A stretch of DNA of 64,000 bases from Neoalteromonas facilis (GCF_002807665.1 NZ_PEAY01000006.1:1-64000), one strand, 5' to 3'. Shown: positions 10,052 to 20,083, counted from the first letter of the stretch. Notes: generated by a model not told the origin, from the letters alone. Translations and numbers: made by a program.

Positions 10052-11224
10052 TTAAACCGCCATTTCCATTACCTGACGCAGCGCGTTACAAGTGTGAACT
10101 ATTTCAGATTCAGTCAGCGTTGGATGCACCAAAAACATCAACGATGTATAGGTTAATTCGTGGGCGACTGGTAAAGGCACTGCTGGGCGTAACCCAGTGT
10201 CATCGAAGGCCTTCTCCAGATACACCTCAGAACAACTACCAGAAAAGCAAGGGACGCCCAAATCGAGCATACTCTGCATAATACGGTCACGATCCCAACC
10301 GGCTCTTAGCGCCTCAAGCTCTACAAATACATAGCACTTGTAAAACGCATGGGTAATGTCCGAGGGTACCTCTGGCACTCTTAGACCCGGCAATTCAGCC
10401 GCCGTGTCTAAAATTTGTTTAGCGTAGCGATTTCGAGCCTGGGTCCAAACTGGCATTTTTTTGATTTGGCAGCGACCAATAGCCGCTTGCATTTCCGTCA
10501 TGCGCCAGTTTGTGCCAAATGATTCATGTAACCAGCGGAAGCCTGGAGGATGCTCGCGTTCATATACTGCATTCCAGGATTTACCATGATCTTTAAACGA
10601 CCACATGGTACGCCAGAACTCTTCAGACTGAGTAGTCACCATGCCACCTTCACCGCCTGTTGTCATGATCTTATCCTGACAAAAGGACCACGCCGCAATA
10701 TCGCCTAGCCCTCCAACGGGTTGGCCTTTGTACAGTGCGCCGTGTGCTTGTGCACAATCTTCTACCACATAGAGACCATGCGTTTTAGCAAGGGCATTAA
10801 TGGCATCCATATCGCACGGCCAGCCGGCAAGGTGAACACACAAAATCGCTTTGGTTTTAGTGCTCAATTTAGCTTGGATGGTGTCTACTGAAATGTTTTG
10901 AGTGTTGGCGTCAACATCTGCAAATACAGGAACCAACCCTGCCAATACGATTGATGAAACGGAGGCAAGAAATGTTCGGGACGTGACAATAACTTCACTG
11001 CCTTTGGGTAAGTTTAATGCTACCCAAGCTAAGTCCAGTGCTACAGTACCGTTCGCAACAGCGATGGCATGATTAACTTGCTGCATCTCGGCAAATTCTT
11101 GTTCGAACTGCCGTCCCTCTTGACCTGTCCAATAATTAACACGATTACTGTCGAGCACAGCCATAACAGCTGATTTCTCATCGTCGCTGACACACGGCCA
11201 GGGCGAGAATGGACCCCCTAACAT
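10052..11224 (-). CDS. DegT/DnrJ/EryC1/StrS sugar aminotransferase (PglE-like)
   Basis: A PLP-dependent sugar aminotransferase of 390 residues, expected to aminate C4 of the 4-keto sugar produced by the adjacent dehydratase. Visible motifs are the cofactor-phosphate segment VANGTVALDLAWVAL (about 56-70), VVEDCAQAHGALYKG with the PLP-ring Asp156, and SFCQDKIMTTGGEGGM with the Schiff-base Lys185. The gene ends 3 bases before the dehydratase ATG, so the two are tightly coupled. The substrate assignment comes from the neighbouring dehydratase/acetyltransferase pair, not from residues specific to this protein. Confidence 0.9.
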   Translation of the reverse strand: MLGGPFSPWPCVSDDEKSAVMAVLDSNRVNYWTGQEGRQFEQEFAEMQQVNHAIAVANGTVALDLAWVALNLPKGSEVIVTSRTFLASVSSIVLAGLVPVFADVDANTQNISVDTIQAKLSTKTKAILCVHLAGWPCDMDAINALAKTHGLYVVEDCAQAHGALYKGQPVGGLGDIAAWSFCQDKIMTTGGEGGMVTTQSEEFWRTMWSFKDHGKSWNAVYEREHPPGFRWLHESFGTNWRMTEMQAAIGRCQIKKMPVWTQARNRYAKQILDTAAELPGLRVPEVPSDITHAFYKCYVFVELEALRAGWDRDRIMQSMLDLGVPCFSGSCSEVYLEKAFDDTGLRPAVPLPVAHELTYTSLMFLVHPTLTESEIVHTCNALRQVMEMAV

Positions 11225-11266
11225 GCATACTACCTCTGTGTTTTCGCTTTCTGGCGAATATTATTG

Positions 11267-11899
11267 TTATTTTTTGATAACCGCAGGGCTACCAACAGCC
11301 ACAACGTTATCTGTAATATCTTTCAGCACGGTTGAGCCGGCACCAATGGTTACACCAACCCCAATAGTCACTTGCTGAATAACAGCACATCCAATACCGA
11401 TAAATGACGTGTCCCCTACACTCACACCACCCGCTAAACGAGTACCTGGCGCAATGTGAACGAAATTACCGATAGTGCAATCATGATCCACCGAACATGC
11501 AGTATTCAGAATACAACCTTTTCCTACAGAACTAAATGAATTAACCACAACATTTGCTAAAACCAAAGTTCCAACGCCAATTTCTGTGTCCCGCGCAATC
11601 ACAGCAGTTGGATGGATTAGTGTCGGAATCGACCAGCCGTCATCCAAAAGGGTTTGGCAAATCGTCGCACGTACTGGGTTATTTCCAATCGCGACAAAGC
11701 ATTCGACCTTGGATTTATCCAGATCATTTAAATAGGCGAGCTTTCCAACCACAGGCCATCGACCGCATGTGTTGATGTCGGGGAAGTGATCATCCAACAT
11801 AGCAATATCGTCATACCCAAGCAGTTCAGCACAATCCGCAACGACCTTAGCATGGCCTCCAGCCCCAATAATGAACAACTTGGGTTTAGTTGTTGCCAT
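11267..11899 (-). CDS. Sugar O/N-acetyltransferase, left-handed beta-helix (PglD/NeuD-like)
   Basis: This 210-residue protein has the NeuD/PglD layout. An N-terminal sugar-nucleotide binding fold begins [19 protein letters not shown], and a hexapeptide-repeat left-handed beta-helix runs from about residue 95 to the end ([31 protein letters not shown]). The SVDHDCTIG segment contains the histidine that acts as general base in PglD. It should acetylate the 4-amino group to complete a UDP-diNAcBac-type sugar. Its start overlaps the end of the PglC-like gene by 14 bases, matching the common pglC-pglD arrangement. Confidence 0.9.
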   Translation of the reverse strand: MATTKPKLFIIGAGGHAKVVADCAELLGYDDIAMLDDHFPDINTCGRWPVVGKLAYLNDLDKSKVECFVAIGNNPVRATICQTLLDDGWSIPTLIHPTAVIARDTEIGVGTLVLANVVVNSFSSVGKGCILNTACSVDHDCTIGNFVHIAPGTRLAGGVSVGDTSFIGIGCAVIQQVTIGVGVTIGAGSTVLKDITDNVVAVGSPAVIKK

Positions 11900-12476
11900 T
11901 AAACTTCTCCATTGTGGCTTGATTGTCTTGATTGATATCCGCGCGTGCGACTACTTTTTGCAGGGTCATAAATAAGATTTTGATATCCAGCCAGAACGAG
12001 CGGTTTTCCACATACCATACATCCAGTTCAAACTTTTCTTGCCAAGAAATCGCATTACGCCCATTAACCTGAGCCCACCCTGTAATACCAGGCCTCACGT
12101 CGTGGCGGCGCGACTGTCGCTCTGAGTATAACGGTAGATATTCAACCAGTAGGGGGCGAGGCCCCACTAAGCTCATATCCCCCTTTAAAACGTTCCACAG
12201 TCCGGGTAACTCGTCCAAACTGGTAGAACGCAATAAGCGTCCAAACGGTGTGAGTCTGATGGCATCGGGAAGCAGCTCGCCTTTTTCATCACGCGCGTCC
12301 GTCATACTGCGAAACTTATACATTTTGAACACTTGTCCATGAAGTCCAGGCCTATCCTGACTGAATAATACGGGGCGTCCCAATTTTAGCGCCACCAACA
12401 CTGCAACCAATAAAATAATCGGCCATGCGCATACAACAATCATCAGCGCTACACAAAAATCGAAAAGTCGTTTCAT
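11886..12476 (-). CDS. Small monotopic phosphoglycosyl transferase (PglC-like initiating sugar transferase)
   Basis: This enzyme moves a phospho-sugar from its UDP form to undecaprenyl phosphate, starting the repeat unit at the inner membrane. At 196 residues it is the minimal PglC-type enzyme: one re-entrant hydrophobic segment (about 6-30), the KMYKFRSM motif near 51-58, the catalytic pair Asp88-Glu89 in SLDELPGLW, then VGPRPLL and the [14 protein letters not shown] segment. The large multi-membrane domain of WbaP/WcaJ is missing. With the adjacent PglD/E/F-like genes this indicates a diacetamido sugar at the reducing end of the repeat unit (inference). Confidence 0.92.
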   Translation of the reverse strand: MKRLFDFCVALMIVVCAWPIILLVAVLVALKLGRPVLFSQDRPGLHGQVFKMYKFRSMTDARDEKGELLPDAIRLTPFGRLLRSTSLDELPGLWNVLKGDMSLVGPRPLLVEYLPLYSERQSRRHDVRPGITGWAQVNGRNAISWQEKFELDVWYVENRSFWLDIKILFMTLQKVVARADINQDNQATMEKFNGNN

Positions 12477-13610
12477 TTATTCTTGTAATCCTTGCAACAT
12501 ACTTTGATTCACCTTGTGCACATCGTAAATGGTTTCTGCACGCTTTCTGGCGGCGTTGGAATGAGCTTCTATAAGTTCAGGATGCTCAATATAGTGCTCA
12601 ATTGCACGCACTAAGTCATCGACATCCGCCACCTTGGTTAAAAAGCCACTTTCGCCGTCGATTATGGTTTCTCTGCAGCCCGGCGCATCGGTGGTGATGA
12701 TCGCTCGACCTATCGCCATAGCTTCTAATACTGTGCGTGGTGTGCCTTCCCTATATGACGGCAACACATACACATGTGACGCTTTAATCACAGGCCTGAC
12801 ATCCGCCAATTTGCCATGAAAAATAATGCGCTGTTCCGCAATCCATTGATCAAGCTTGCGTTGAGAAATTGAGGTTGGGTTGCTGTCGAGCCAACCCACA
12901 AGGTGAAACTCCACCTGCGGGAAGCGCTGTTTTATAACTTTCGCCGCAGCAGCAAACTCGCGAATGCCTTTGTCTTTCAAAAGACGGCCAATCATTAAAA
13001 AACGAAGCACCGTTTTATCAGGTAAGGGATGCTGACTGAAGGCCTGAACATCTATGCCGGAGCCATTTACGACTTGTGTTTTATCTTGTTTAACCAGTTT
13101 GTGAGCAAGAAATAATGCCCTGTCATCTGGGTTCTGAAAAAATACCCGATGAGCCCCGCTGAGTGCTGCACGGTACAAAACCAGAGCAATGGAACTCACT
13201 AGCCGCTGACGCAATGTATTGGATTGCATAAACGCATAACCCAAACCGGTTATAAGAGCGCCAATGTGCTTTACTTTGCACAAACGAGCCGCCAAACAAC
13301 CATAGATCACGGGCTTAATGGTATAAGCCAACGTATGAGTCGGACGTACTTGTTTGATCAACCGCCGGATATCCAGCAGTGTTGCAATGTCACCAAATGG
13401 ATTTAGCCCATTACGGGACAACCGAATGCTATGTGGAATAATGCCATGCTTTTGTAACTCGGCTTCAATCAGAGGGTCGAAGTCTGGTGCACACGCGTGA
13501 ACAATGTACCCGTCTTTAATGGCATCTTGCATCAATGCTAAACGAAAGTTCACCAATGACTCAGCGAAACTTGATACAACCAATAATGTTTTTGTTTTGC
13601 TGTCTGTCAT
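12477..13610 (-). CDS. Glycosyltransferase family 4 (PglA-like)
   Basis: A GT-B glycosyltransferase of the GT4 family. It probably adds the second sugar to the lipid-linked first sugar, since it lies directly upstream of the PglC-like gene. The C-terminal donor-binding domain has FLMIGRLLKDKGIREF and the EX7E region SYREGTPRTVLEAMAIG. I place the start at the ATG at 13610 (MTDSKTKTLL), which shares one base with the TAA of the preceding gene. An upstream in-frame start would add nine residues and overlap that gene by 28 bases. The product is then 377 residues. Donor and acceptor are not readable from the sequence. Confidence 0.88.
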   Translation of the reverse strand: MTDSKTKTLLVVSSFAESLVNFRLALMQDAIKDGYIVHACAPDFDPLIEAELQKHGIIPHSIRLSRNGLNPFGDIATLLDIRRLIKQVRPTHTLAYTIKPVIYGCLAARLCKVKHIGALITGLGYAFMQSNTLRQRLVSSIALVLYRAALSGAHRVFFQNPDDRALFLAHKLVKQDKTQVVNGSGIDVQAFSQHPLPDKTVLRFLMIGRLLKDKGIREFAAAAKVIKQRFPQVEFHLVGWLDSNPTSISQRKLDQWIAEQRIIFHGKLADVRPVIKASHVYVLPSYREGTPRTVLEAMAIGRAIITTDAPGCRETIIDGESGFLTKVADVDDLVRAIEHYIEHPELIEAHSNAARKRAETIYDVHKVNQSMLQGLQE

Positions 13611-14449
13611 TATCGTTTCCGCCTTAGCACCAACCATTCTCTACGCAGTGCTTTAATGCTAGCCCATACTAGAGCAAACGGAACTAACGCACGATAGCGC
13701 AGTTTGACCTGTGCATTAAACAGCAACGCTGACAAAGACGATAATTGGCCTAAACTCATTTTGATCGTGAAGCTACTCAATGAGCCTTGGTCACTCAAAA
13801 AAGCATGTTTAAACATGAACGCATTCGGGCCTTTAAGCACAATCCCACCATATTGCAATAAGATACGTCGCCAACAATCAACATCTTCAGAATAGCGTAA
13901 GGTATCGGAGAATGGATGTTCTAGTGCGACGGCTTTCGTCATCATTACCGTGGGCGTGCTAAACGGGTTTTTAAACAACGCCTGAATAGAAGAAAAGTGC
14001 TCAATGTCATAGTGGGTCACTGCTTTAGCTCTTGCTTGCGCCAGTTGATTTTCTTCAATTTGCTCACAAGCACAACCACTGATCACCGCTTCATATTGCT
14101 TCATCGCGGCTAATTGCGCATCTAACTTATGCAAAGCCCAGGCATCATCGCTATCTAAGAAAGCGATATACTCACCTTTCGCTTGTTGAATACCTACTTT
14201 TCGGGCTTTCGCGGCACCGCCGTTCTCGTCACAATGCACTATATGCAAGCCAGTCCAAGATAATGTTGTTGCCATATCATCTAATGCTTGAGCATGCTCT
14301 GCACTAGAACAATCATCAACAATAATCATTTCGATATCTTGTCGTTCTTTGTAATCAGCTAGCGAAACAAACAAGCGCTCAAGGCACTGCTTGCCATTGT
14401 AAAACGGCACGACAATACTGATAGTGGGGTTGGTGGCCAATTGAGTCAT
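13610..14449 (-). CDS. Glycosyltransferase family 2
   Basis: A GT-A fold transferase. It opens with SIVVPFYNGKQCLERL, followed by MIIVDDCSS (nucleotide-binding Asp), GGAAKARKVGIQQAKGEY and the FLDSDDAW metal-binding DXD motif near residue 100. The chosen start, MTQLATNP at 14449, lies one base after the stop of the polymerase gene; an upstream start would overlap that gene by 47 bases. At about 279 residues it lacks C-terminal membrane helices, so it is a cytosolic or peripheral enzyme adding one sugar of the repeat unit. The sugar is unknown. Confidence 0.87.
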   Translation of the reverse strand: MTQLATNPTISIVVPFYNGKQCLERLFVSLADYKERQDIEMIIVDDCSSAEHAQALDDMATTLSWTGLHIVHCDENGGAAKARKVGIQQAKGEYIAFLDSDDAWALHKLDAQLAAMKQYEAVISGCACEQIEENQLAQARAKAVTHYDIEHFSSIQALFKNPFSTPTVMMTKAVALEHPFSDTLRYSEDVDCWRRILLQYGGIVLKGPNAFMFKHAFLSDQGSLSSFTIKMSLGQLSSLSALLFNAQVKLRYRALVPFALVWASIKALRREWLVLRRKR

Positions 14450-14450
14450 A

Positions 14451-15545
14451 CTAGGCTGCAAAATACCTTTTGTTAAACAGCGCCAACAACGCGACACCGG
14501 AAAAAGCCAATAAATAATAAGCTAGCTTACTGCTGCGCATAGGGCGCTGGTAAAATTGAGAGTGCACTAAAATAGCCGGTATATAAAACCAAGAGAGTGC
14601 GGCAAAGCGGTCATTTGAGGCAGTAAAACTCAACAACTGAAAAGCACAATTCACAATTAAATAAAATTTAATTAGCCACAAATCGATTCCCTGTCGCCGT
14701 TCGAAATACAACACGAACAACACAGGTACAATGGAAAACAATGTGAAATCTATCCGGAAGCCCGTCCTGTACCCCATAAGATCTCTCACTTGGGCCACTT
14801 TGTCGCTATCTAGGTAGTATTGGTAACGTGAGCTTTCATCGAAAAAACCTGAAAGAAAACCTAAAGCACTCTCATTGATCCCAGACGCGCTAATAAACAC
14901 CACGACAGTCCACAGCGCTAAAATCTTTGGCAAGGTGAGGAAACGCTCAGCAAAATGCAGCGCAAACAAAGCTGGCAATAGCACTAAAACAGAAAGGTGA
15001 AATAAACTCGCAATGGCAATCACGATCAGAGTACGTATGAGCTTATGATGATGCGCGTAGTGCACGATGGCAAAGAACGCGATACTCATTGCCACCGCTT
15101 GACGCATACCACTGGCAAAGTAACTAAGAAAGAATGGGTAAGCGGCATAAACGACAAGCATATAGCCCCAGCCATCACCGTAGAGTTTTTTCAGTCCCGC
15201 GATAAATGGCACAATACCGATCACAAATATACCGGCTAAATACCAGCGATGGCCCACTCCTGCATTCGCACTGAGCCACGACAGCACGGTAAATCCAATT
15301 TCTTTGCCGCTTTCTAGAATGGCAATGAAGAAGTCCTGCCCAACCATACGATCGTAACTACGTAAATAGCGAAACGTATCGCCGTGGATATCACGCATGA
15401 TATACATCACAGCAATTTGCACCATAAAGCACGCAATTAAGACTTGAAAGAAACGTTTCTGCTGTGCGCGCGAAGTCACCTGCTCATCAAAAAATGTAGC
15501 CGCCACAATAGTACAAAAGGCCATAGACGCTAGGTGAAATATCAT
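14451..15545 (-). CDS. EpsG/Wzy-like polysaccharide polymerase
   Basis: An integral membrane protein of 364 residues with about ten hydrophobic segments. The early periplasmic motif MRDIHGDTFRYLRSYDRM is typical of EpsG-family polymerases, which join lipid-linked repeat units in the periplasm. It follows the GT2 gene at 15558 with a 12-base gap and precedes the second GT2 by one base. It is the only polymerase candidate in the locus, and its presence with a flippase and a Wzc-like protein defines a Wzx/Wzy-dependent pathway. Confidence 0.82.
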   Translation of the reverse strand: MIFHLASMAFCTIVAATFFDEQVTSRAQQKRFFQVLIACFMVQIAVMYIMRDIHGDTFRYLRSYDRMVGQDFFIAILESGKEIGFTVLSWLSANAGVGHRWYLAGIFVIGIVPFIAGLKKLYGDGWGYMLVVYAAYPFFLSYFASGMRQAVAMSIAFFAIVHYAHHHKLIRTLIVIAIASLFHLSVLVLLPALFALHFAERFLTLPKILALWTVVVFISASGINESALGFLSGFFDESSRYQYYLDSDKVAQVRDLMGYRTGFRIDFTLFSIVPVLFVLYFERRQGIDLWLIKFYLIVNCAFQLLSFTASNDRFAALSWFYIPAILVHSQFYQRPMRSSKLAYYLLAFSGVALLALFNKRYFAA

Positions 15546-15557
15546 GACAGTTGCTCG

Positions 15558-16457
15558 TTAACGCATGTCAGTACATTTAGGTGGCAGCTGCGCATTATTG
15601 ACACCAAGCGAGTATCCCTGCCAAAAAGACAAAAACACTTTAAGTGACTTATTGGCCCACGCGTATGCTGCTACCAACTTGAGTAAAAATAGCATCGCTA
15701 CACAACGTTGAATGGGTGATAAATAGCGCTTCATGACAATAGCTCTGTTATGCGACAACCCCCAAATATAACGCGGAACATCATTCACGACCCGACAACC
15801 GCCATCGTCTGCTGCAAGGTGTAATAACCTTGCCTCGGATTTAAACCAAAACTTCTTGCCTGTGACGCGCTTCACACGCAAGGACAATTCACTTTCCTCG
15901 TACAGCGCTGCTCCTAGGGTTAAATGCTCATCTACTCCGCCCGCTTGTTCAAGTAACTCGCGGCGCGCACTGAAATTCCCCCCCGGCACATGGTCTACCC
16001 ATTGATCATGATGGCTAGCGAAACCACGATATGGCGTACAACTCCAACGAGAAAATTTACCGACTTTGGGCCCAGCATCTAACCCTCTATGTGCCTCATC
16101 AATACCACCCGCCACCATGCCTATCTCACAATCTTGATAGCATTCAACATGCCGCTTAACAAGGTTCTCATCACTGCGGATATCATCATCTATGTAGAGC
16201 ACGATATCGGCATCACTGTGCTGCCAACCATAATTTCTTGCTTGAGGGAGCCCCTTAAAATCAACATTAAAATAGCGTAGGCGATGCGGATTTTGCTTAA
16301 TTAAGATTTGCATCTCTGCGGTAGGTGCAGGGGATTGATCAACAACGATAATGTCAAAATTGGAATAATCTTGCGCCAGCATGTCTTGTACAGACAACAA
16401 TAAATATTTGTCACGATTCAGCGTCGGTATGATGACACTGACTTTAGGCGTTTGCAT
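15558..16457 (-). CDS. Glycosyltransferase family 2
   Basis: A GT-A transferase of about 299 residues. Motifs are SVIIPTLNRDKYLLLSV, IIVVDQSP, LPQARNYGWQHSDADIVLYI, the DDD metal-binding motif (LYIDDDIRSD) near residue 93, and GGNFSARRELLEQAGGVDE in the acceptor region. I place the start at 16457 because GGAGGAG ends five bases before that ATG; an in-frame ATG five codons upstream would include the Shine-Dalgarno sequence as coding. It overlaps the end of the upstream GT4 gene by 14 bases. A hydrophobic stretch near residue 245 may bind the membrane. Confidence 0.88.
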   Translation of the reverse strand: MQTPKVSVIIPTLNRDKYLLLSVQDMLAQDYSNFDIIVVDQSPAPTAEMQILIKQNPHRLRYFNVDFKGLPQARNYGWQHSDADIVLYIDDDIRSDENLVKRHVECYQDCEIGMVAGGIDEAHRGLDAGPKVGKFSRWSCTPYRGFASHHDQWVDHVPGGNFSARRELLEQAGGVDEHLTLGAALYEESELSLRVKRVTGKKFWFKSEARLLHLAADDGGCRVVNDVPRYIWGLSHNRAIVMKRYLSPIQRCVAMLFLLKLVAAYAWANKSLKVFLSFWQGYSLGVNNAQLPPKCTDMR

Positions 16458-17601
16458 GATGCTCCTCCACATAACGCGCTAGAATTTCGGATACCCGTTG
16501 CCCGTAGTGATCCCATGTTGCTTCTGCCTCAACCCGCTCACGAGCAAGCGTTTGCTGCTTCGCCAATATTGAGGGTTCTTGCACCAGTAAACGCAAAATA
16601 TCCGCTAAGGCAAACTGATCATCTCGCTCAATCAGATAACCGCCGCGTTGATCAACTATTGCGTCAGTAATGCCGCCCTGTTTAACCCCTATTGCGGGAG
16701 TGCCACAGGCTTGAGCTTCTAAGAAAACTAAGCCAAACCCCTCGACTTGCTTATTTTCTTTTTCTTCTCGTGTACACATGGCAAATACATCAACACAACC
16801 GTATAGCGAGGCTAAATCGTTTTCTTCGACAAATCCTAAAAAGGAGACTTGCGACGTTAAACCCAGCTCTTCTGTGAGCTGCTGCAAATTGGCTAGATGC
16901 TCCCCTCGCCCAGCAATCGCATAGTGCAAAGATGTACGCTCATCTTCGGGGATTTCTGCCAATGCCTTTAACACCACGTCATGACCTTTATAGGCTTGTA
17001 CTCTTGATGTTGTCAGTACAACAAACTTATCTTGGGGTAGTTTAAACCTTTGTCGCGCTTGCTGTCTTTGCTCCGGTTCCAAAGGAACAAAACGTTTCTC
17101 ATCTACACCCAATGTTGCGACTTCGACAGGCGTTTGAGTTTGCGCTGAAACTAATTCGCCAGTGTAATGACTGTTAGCAATGATTAAGCGTACGTGATCG
17201 AATAACCAACGACGGGCTGTGCTTAATAAGCGATTTTTCCACGTTGGGCGCCCCGCCATGACTTCGTTACCATGTGCCAGCACCACAATATTTTTACACC
17301 CTGCAAGTCGAGCAATTAACGCTTCGGGATACCACACTCCGGTAATAATAAGATCATCGCGGTGATATCGGCGTAAACGTTTAAAAAGCTGCCATTCAGC
17401 CTTACCGCGTTTCGCGGGTACTCTATATTCGTTCGTATGCGGTATAACAAATGCCGAGGTGGCCTCAGCATGCTCCCGACTTACCACGCTAACCGGATGT
17501 TCTTGCGCTACCAATCTTTCAACAATCGCGGCGCACAAACGCGAAATACCGCCTTCCAATGGCGGATAATCAAAACTAACTAAGCAAATAGGTTTTTTCA
17601 T
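16444..17601 (-). CDS. Glycosyltransferase family 4
   Basis: A GT-B transferase of 385 residues. The glycine-rich N-terminal segment is SFDYPPLEGGISRLCAAI. The donor site shows VLTTSRVQAYKGHDVVLKAL and VEGFGLVFLEAQACGTPAIG, with the two glutamates of the EX7E motif. The start is the ATG at 17601, whose A is shared with the TGA of the previous gene; a TTG one codon earlier is also in frame. The conserved KNKQVEGFG insertion is common in GT4 enzymes from exopolysaccharide clusters. Specificity is unknown. Confidence 0.88.
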   Translation of the reverse strand: MKKPICLVSFDYPPLEGGISRLCAAIVERLVAQEHPVSVVSREHAEATSAFVIPHTNEYRVPAKRGKAEWQLFKRLRRYHRDDLIITGVWYPEALIARLAGCKNIVVLAHGNEVMAGRPTWKNRLLSTARRWLFDHVRLIIANSHYTGELVSAQTQTPVEVATLGVDEKRFVPLEPEQRQQARQRFKLPQDKFVVLTTSRVQAYKGHDVVLKALAEIPEDERTSLHYAIAGRGEHLANLQQLTEELGLTSQVSFLGFVEENDLASLYGCVDVFAMCTREEKENKQVEGFGLVFLEAQACGTPAIGVKQGGITDAIVDQRGGYLIERDDQFALADILRLLVQEPSILAKQQTLARERVEAEATWDHYGQRVSEILARYVEEHHANA

Positions 17602-18953
17602 CAATCGCTGATACCTAATTGCTGATTAAACACTTTTGCGAATGACGCAACTTGAGACGATGCTAAGTACGTTTTGCAATATTCGTGATTGATGGTTTGC
17701 CGGCGCGCATCAAAGAGATCCAGCAATACATTGGTGTCGTCTATCAACTCACCGCTCAGGAACACGCCCAAACCTGATCTTTCTAACTCATGACGAGCTT
17801 CGCTGATAAGAGGTACGTCCGCAATGACGGTTTTCTTCATCGCTATGTAATCAACCAATTTAGCAAAATTGGTCCACCACAAACTATTACCGGGAATGAG
17901 TAAACAAGCATCAGCACGCAGAATTTCTGCATAAAGCTCGGATTGAGGCATGTGATCAATAAATTCGCAGTGCACTTTTAAATTGTCGCAGCTGGCACTG
18001 TTAAGTAAACGCTCAACTCGATGTTGATTAACCTCTTTGCGCCCAATGACTTTAAGTGTGAGTCCTTGTGGCAACTTAAGTGAAGCTTGATCGAGTGCTT
18101 TAAAAATATGATTGCTGTCGTACTCATCCAAGAATTCTCCGACAAACAATACTGTAATGGATTTATGCCGAGCACCAACCTCTTTCTCTGCATGTCGAAT
18201 GTATGCATCATCGGCCCCAGTAGGAATAAAACTGAAACGTTCACTGGGCACCTGATACAGATCAGAAAAAATATATTCATAGCTTCGCGCTAGCCCCACC
18301 ACATGATCTGCCGATTTCATAGAGGAGCGTACTATTTGCTTTTCTATTTGTTGTACATCCAAAGAAGGCGCGGAAAAACGTTCGCTATAGCCGAGAGGGT
18401 CACGATAGTCTGATACCCATCGAATGCCGAGTTCCCGCTTCAATTTATCGCCGATGCGCAAGCATGTATAAGGCGCCGTTGTGGTATATATCAACTGTAT
18501 GTCATAGCGCTGAATAATGCGGCGAGCTTGTTTTAGTGCAGGGGTGTACCATGTCCAATAGCGATCAGGCCTATTGGCCAACCATTGCTTAAAGCGCTGT
18601 ACCAAGGTTGGTCGGGTCTGCAAAGCGGCTGATTTTGTCTTGGTCGCTGTAACCTGCTCGATTGCGCCTTGGCGTTTCAAAGAAGCAAAGGTCGTATCCT
18701 TGCCCCCTAAAGCCATTTTTAAACCTCGAAACGTTGGCTCAATATAGCGCGCTTTATGTATTTTCACCTCTTCAGGTAATTGCGCGAGCAAACTCTCATC
18801 TTCATTGTACAAGTAGTTTGTATCAACGGTGAGTACGTGTACTTCATACCCCAAAGAAGGTAAATACCGGGCTAACTTATACACGCGGAACATGGCGGCA
18901 TGTGTTTGCGGTGCAAAATAAGGCGTGATTAAAAGTACTTTTTTCGCTGTCAT
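17601..18953 (-). CDS. GT4-like glycosyltransferase
   Basis: A 450-residue GT-B protein with an N-terminal PYFAPQTHAAMFRVYKLARYL segment like that of WcaI-type transferases. A long N-terminal domain contains WVSDYRDPLGY, and the C-terminal domain has VLFVGEFLDEYDSNHIFKAL and DACLLIPGNSLWWTNFAKLVDYIAMKK. The EX7E motif typical of GT4 is poorly conserved: the place where the first Glu is expected reads LVDY. Substrate assignment is therefore especially uncertain. It overlaps both neighbouring glycosyltransferase genes, the upstream one by four bases (ATGA). Confidence 0.8.
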   Translation of the reverse strand: MTAKKVLLITPYFAPQTHAAMFRVYKLARYLPSLGYEVHVLTVDTNYLYNEDESLLAQLPEEVKIHKARYIEPTFRGLKMALGGKDTTFASLKRQGAIEQVTATKTKSAALQTRPTLVQRFKQWLANRPDRYWTWYTPALKQARRIIQRYDIQLIYTTTAPYTCLRIGDKLKRELGIRWVSDYRDPLGYSERFSAPSLDVQQIEKQIVRSSMKSADHVVGLARSYEYIFSDLYQVPSERFSFIPTGADDAYIRHAEKEVGARHKSITVLFVGEFLDEYDSNHIFKALDQASLKLPQGLTLKVIGRKEVNQHRVERLLNSASCDNLKVHCEFIDHMPQSELYAEILRADACLLIPGNSLWWTNFAKLVDYIAMKKTVIADVPLISEARHELERSGLGVFLSGELIDDTNVLLDLFDARRQTINHEYCKTYLASSQVASFAKVFNQQLGISD

Positions 18954-20083
18954 AAACCTGTCGCCTCTATATACCGTGAATATACGGCCCTGTTTTGTGC
19001 CAACTGAGTGGCCACTGAAAATGACGCGGCTCGCGCTCGTCCGGCTTTTCCATAGCGCTCACGCTGAGCTTCATCACCAAGGAGTTCAATCAGTGCCTGA
19101 CTGATAGTGTCGGGGTCATTGGGGTCTATCAATACCCCGTCCACATGTTGATTTACGATTTCTGGCCCACAAGAAAGCTGGGTATAAATGGTTGGTACAG
19201 CGAGTGCCATGGCTTCTACTGGACCTAAGCCGAAACTTTCTGAAAATGAGGGGAAAATAGCTACATCTGCCGTCTTAACAATCGCATTTAACTCGGCTTT
19301 AGCAATATGCCCCGTGTGATGAATGTCAGCCCCATCTCCGGCGAGTTCGAGCACTTTGGCGATTGCGGAACTACCGTTTTCAGTAGTGTCTTTTCCGATC
19401 AAAGTAAGTGATGCATCCGGAAAGCGCGTTTTGACCTGACGCCAGGCTGAGGCTAAAGCAAAGACGCCTTTCTTACTCATCAATGAGCCAGTAAATACGA
19501 CCCGCCCGGTATATTCATAATTTTGCTTGCAGTCACTGTCTTCGGGCCAGGCAATACCATTGTGAATAACATCATATGACTGTTTAAGATGGAATACTGA
19601 AAGTGTTTCAAGCGCCGCATAATGGGTGACAGAAATTAAACCTGATGCGCGTTTTAACGTTGCCAGTTCTAAATACTTCATTAGTCGACTAGGCGCACGC
19701 TTCAATTCGTGATTGAAATACGTGACCGAACCATGCAGTCGCGCAACAACGGGTATTGCTAGCCGCCCCCAAAATGCACCGTAGCCTTCAAAATCGGGGA
19801 TTTCAATGATCTCAATCTGTTGTTCTTTTGCTGCACACTTAACGGCGTTATATAGTTGGCGACGGTTATTCCAAATACCTTTGATGCCAGGTTTAGCTGG
19901 GTAACGGTGAACTTCAACACCGTTCACGTTTTCGTGAATAGCGTCGGTAACATCAGCATAAACCCCAAAAACATGGACTTCGTCACCTTGTGCAACGAGC
20001 ATTTCTGCCAACTCTCGGGTGAAAGTACCGATACCACCACAGGTCACAGGAGGATATTCATTGCACACAAACCCTATTTTCAT
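18950..20083 (-). CDS. Glycosyltransferase family 4
   Basis: A GT-B transferase of 377 residues. It begins MKIGFVCNEYPPVTCGGIGT, has the acceptor-side LHGSVTYF motif, and carries a donor domain with VVFTGSLMSKKGVFALASAW and FPSFSESFGLGPVEAMALAVP (EX7E motif). It is coupled by four-base overlaps to the flippase gene before it and the transferase gene after it. It probably acts early in the translation order of the locus, but order does not prove the order of sugar addition. Confidence 0.9.
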   Translation of the reverse strand: MKIGFVCNEYPPVTCGGIGTFTRELAEMLVAQGDEVHVFGVYADVTDAIHENVNGVEVHRYPAKPGIKGIWNNRRQLYNAVKCAAKEQQIEIIEIPDFEGYGAFWGRLAIPVVARLHGSVTYFNHELKRAPSRLMKYLELATLKRASGLISVTHYAALETLSVFHLKQSYDVIHNGIAWPEDSDCKQNYEYTGRVVFTGSLMSKKGVFALASAWRQVKTRFPDASLTLIGKDTTENGSSAIAKVLELAGDGADIHHTGHIAKAELNAIVKTADVAIFPSFSESFGLGPVEAMALAVPTIYTQLSCGPEIVNQHVDGVLIDPNDPDTISQALIELLGDEAQRERYGKAGRARAASFSVATQLAQNRAVYSRYIEATGL

